64,000 nt of DNA from Scortum barcoo. Lineage: Eukaryota > Chordata > Actinopteri > Centrarchiformes > Terapontidae. Shown here in pieces: positions 60,746-64,000 of the stretch; position 1 is the stretch's first letter, and the number at the start of each line of letters is the position of its first letter. A model generated the notes under the pieces. It worked only from the letters and a program-made list of their open reading frames with translations, was not told the origin of the DNA and did no database searches. The translations under genes were made by a program, and so were the position numbers. The DNA lies in NCBI GenBank assembly GCA_023238725.1, contig CM041541.1:12606544-12670543 (forward strand), written 5' to 3'.

Positions 60746-63468
60746 TAAATGTGCTCATGAGATTATTTTCATCCATAATGTCCGGGCTGGTTTTCACGAA
60801 TTAGTGCCAATTTGCAGTTTATCTTCAGACTTTCCATGAATGAGTGTCACATTTCCAGGATAAACAGGCAGAAACACAGATTGAGCAGCGTTTAATAAAG
60901 ATTTATTTAAATGGGTGTTTTACAGATTACAATTTCACAGATTAAAATGACCTTTCCTTTGGCACCGCCCACAAGACAAACTTCACATTTTTAGCTCACA
61001 GAAAAGATAAATCATCAGTTTGATCAAATATTCAGGTGTTAATCATAAATATTCCTCACTGTTTTATCCAAACAGATGAATGTGTGCAGTTTTATTTGAA
61101 TCAAATTAAAATAATAAACAGTTTCTCAGACCTGGATTAACCACAAGAGGGCGATATACACTCATTTAAGACAGTTTGTTCTCCTATAATAAATAATTCA
61201 CACCAAACTGCTCACCTGTTATACAATACACCAGTCCAGATCCACTTTATTACACTCGACAGCATTTATTGAACTGTAAATTTATTTATTTAAACACTTT
61301 TAAAAAAAAATTATTATTATTATTATTATACAGATTTACATGTGTACATGGGAAGGTATATAGAATGAATAATAACAAAAAAAGTCAGGGGGTGTATCTC
61401 ATTAGACAAATATTCTTAAACACACAGATTTGAGGTGTTTTGATGCATTTTTGTTGGTTGAATTAGAAAGAAGTTTCACATGTCACTCAACATCCTTCAG
61501 GAAAACAACAAAATCAGTTTTTTTATTGCTAAATTTACATTTATGCATGAAGAATCCTGCCAGGATCAATATGAATTCACATTTTCCAATATTTCTGGAT
61601 TATTTCTGGATTTTCATCTCAGAAAGAGCAGTTTGTGTTTTGTGTCTCTTATAAATTTCTACATGTAGTGATTAGTAGAGCACCAGAGTTATAAGTAACT
61701 TCAGTTTGAGATTATATTTTAGATTATATTTTAGATTATTTTTCAGATTGTCGTCTCTCAGTTTGTGTTTTCTGGTCCAACAGTGGCATCTTGTGGATGT
61801 CAGAGAATCGAACAAGCAGCCAAACTGAAAATCAGACAAACCAGAAGGTTGTGCTGTCGGATTAATGAAACCTGAGTGAGCGAAGAGAAAGTGTCATCTG
61901 TCAAATGTGACATATCTACCTGGGTAATGAACAACAGGTATGCAATAAGAGATGCTTTGTAAATTATATAAAAGGGACAAATAAAAGTTAAGATCAAATT
62001 ATTCCTGTTGGATACTGATGACTGTTTGGAGGATTATTTTATTTACAAAAACACTTTTTTGTTTTTTACTCACTTATAGGCCTCATGTCTACTTTATCTA
62101 CTTTATTACTGCAACAGTTGAACAAATCAAGTGAAAAACAGAAATAAATTACCTCATTTAAAAGTTTTATTACATTTGTCTCCTGTAATCCTCCCTGAAA
62201 CATCCCAAGATTAAGATTAAGATTTATTGTCATCACATGGAGACGTCGCTGGCAAATTCTCGAGTCTCTAAACAACAAATACAGCAGATTTGATGCAGCT
62301 CAAAACCAAGTCTGGATTATTTCATCTGATCTGATGTCAGAATAATTTTGAACAACCAATTTTCAAGATTTGATCCAATCCAATCAGTTTATTTCTCAGT
62401 TTGCTTCAGGCTTCTTTCCCTTCAGTGTGCCGACCTGCATCATTTTCCCCGTTAATCAATAAATCCTCTCTGAACTTTCACCTCCACAGCCACGTCTGCT
62501 GCCCTTTGTGGTGGAGTTAACGTCACAGAGGAAAAAAGTTAGAGTGAAGAGAAACAGAAATCAATGAGGGACACACACTGAAGCATTTATAGGTTATTTA
62601 CTGAGGGCAGACTGAACAAAACAACCACAATGAATACAAACTGACCAGGAAGAAACAAAAAGGACCAAAGTATAAGACGTGATTATCTGATTGTCATGTA
62701 TAATAAACAATTTTTTGCACTTAATTATTATTTAATGATATGAAAAAGGGACAATATTTGCGTGACTTTTGCAGGGAATTTCCAATGAAACTTAACAAAA
62801 AGAACCAAAATATTTTTATAAAAATGAGATATTCTTTTGTCCCGTTGTTTCTGGAGCTTTTCCACTATCATTCACAGTTAATTGTGCACAGTATTGTTGC
62901 AGAATAACATCCAGAAACAGGGTGTTTGTGTTGCGAGGAAACTTTATTTGGTCTCTTTTCCTGAAAAAAACCTGCCTCGAATCTTGATGTGGCATCGATT
63001 TGTGACCCAGCACAGAGACAACAAACACTTTGAGTTTGTTTGTCGAGTTTCGATGAACAAAACGGAGCAAACAACAGACTAAAAGCTCTCACAAACTAAA
63101 GTTTAATGAGTTTATAATTCAGCTCTTTCACGTTAATTGGACGGCGGCTGCTCTCAGGTGTGTCCTTTTTGTATTTTTATTACTAATAAACTCCCAAATT
63201 AAACCTCCAATCAGTCAGAATGAGTAAAAAGCAGCTGTGTGGATATTCGGGGCCTTTAAGGAGGATTAGTATTCGTAGTAAAGAGACGAGGAAACACACA
63301 ACCTGAGTCATCAAGGCCTCGCTAATTGTTCTTCCTGACCTCCTCCTGCATTGATTTCCCTGCTTAATGAATGTGTGTGAGATCAATAAAACAAATTATA
63401 AGTAGGGTACACACACACACACACACTATCTGACTTTACAAGACCACAACTCACCACGATACCACCCT

Positions 63469-63493
63469 CCTCTCTCTCTCTCTCTCTCTCTCT
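63469..63493. repeat. (CT)n microsatellite, with (CA)n at 63409-63426
   Basis: About twelve CT units. A separate run of about nine CA units lies 45 bases to the left. Confidence 0.9.
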
Positions 63494-64000
63494 AACAAGG
63501 CTGAGTCACCTGAAAGTCTCTCGCCCACACGGCCTCATCCATAAAACAAGAGCCTCCCTCGCTGATTTGCCTCTAATTTATTCCCCCGTCTCCTCCTCGC
63601 CGTTCCTCAGGTAACAGGCGACAAGACGAAAGGTTAAAGGAAATCAAAACACGCTGCCTTTACGAGCCGCTCTGCGTTTACACAAGGCGAAAAGAAGAAA
63701 AATGGATGAAAGTCTGGTTTATAAACGAGCAGCGTTTTAGTTCAACTGCACTTTTATTTCCTTTATTAAGTTTGGGGAAATATTACAGCACTGAAACTGA
63801 ATTTCTTCTTTAATATCTAATTAAATTTCCCCTAGTTTTATATTAAAATGTTGTTATATGCATTTATTTGTCTTTTGTAAAAGTATTTCTCTTCTTCAGC
63901 AGAAACAGGTGATTTGCTAAAATGTGAATTTAAAATTTCACAACTGATTTTCTTCACTTTGGTTTAGATGTGTTTAGTATTTAACCTGATGAAGGTGCAG

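Larger units (their letters stand above)
59756..64000. other. ARL4C 5' flank, no further gene seen
   Basis: 59756-60080 is GC- and CpG-rich and must include the ARL4C 5' UTR and promoter. Beyond it the DNA is AT-rich with two LINE 3' ends (60390-60745), a (TTA)n run near 61313-61330, a retroelement-like AAGATTAAGATTTATTGTCA block near 62213, and CA and CT microsatellites near 63.4 kb. The GC-richer blocks at about 63290-63380 and 63510-63700 could be conserved non-coding elements. No coding exon is supported. Confidence 0.6.

Overview
This is a nuclear genome segment from a ray-finned fish, most likely a percomorph teleost. It has an AT-rich background, intron-rich vertebrate genes with GT-AG introns, abundant microsatellites and several teleost-type dispersed repeats. 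There is no prokaryotic or plasmid content and no CRISPR array.

Five recognisable genes all lie on the minus strand. In transcription order from the right edge they are: an ARL4C-type small GTPase (one exon, 59171-59755); ALS2/alsin (33 coding exons, 27617-47596); MPP4 (21 coding exons, 10576-21360); TMEM237 (14 coding exons, 3444-9286); and the 5' half of CYP20A1 (7 coding exons, 1-2607, running off the left edge). TMEM237, MPP4 and ALS2 are also neighbours on human 2q33, so this is conserved vertebrate linkage. I assembled the exon chains by hand from splice sites, reading phase and family similarity. TMEM237 (409 aa) and MPP4 (631 aa) close perfectly in phase.

Layout: 0-9.3 kb holds CYP20A1 (orphan P450) and TMEM237 (ciliary transition-zone membrane protein). 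9.3-21.4 kb holds MPP4 (retinal-type MAGUK), whose 3.4-kb intron contains a GC-rich same-strand coding region I cannot assign. 21.4-27.6 kb is repeats and a probable long ALS2 3' UTR. 27.6-47.6 kb is ALS2 (endosomal Rab5/Rac GEF scaffold). 47.6-59.2 kb is an 11-kb gene desert with a decayed LINE, a tandem repeat, a CTCF-like motif and possible conserved non-coding elements. 59.2-64 kb is ARL4C and its upstream flank.

Points most worth checking: the unassigned nested coding region in the MPP4 intron; a pair of reading-frame breaks in the ALS2 exons that encode the VPS9 catalytic domain; a possible in-phase alternative terminal exon inside ALS2; five consecutive phase-1 mini-exons in MPP4; and a 14-nt microexon in TMEM237. 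I found no undescribed multi-gene system. The genes are ordinary vertebrate genes and the novelty, if any, is in the nested gene and the alternative exons.
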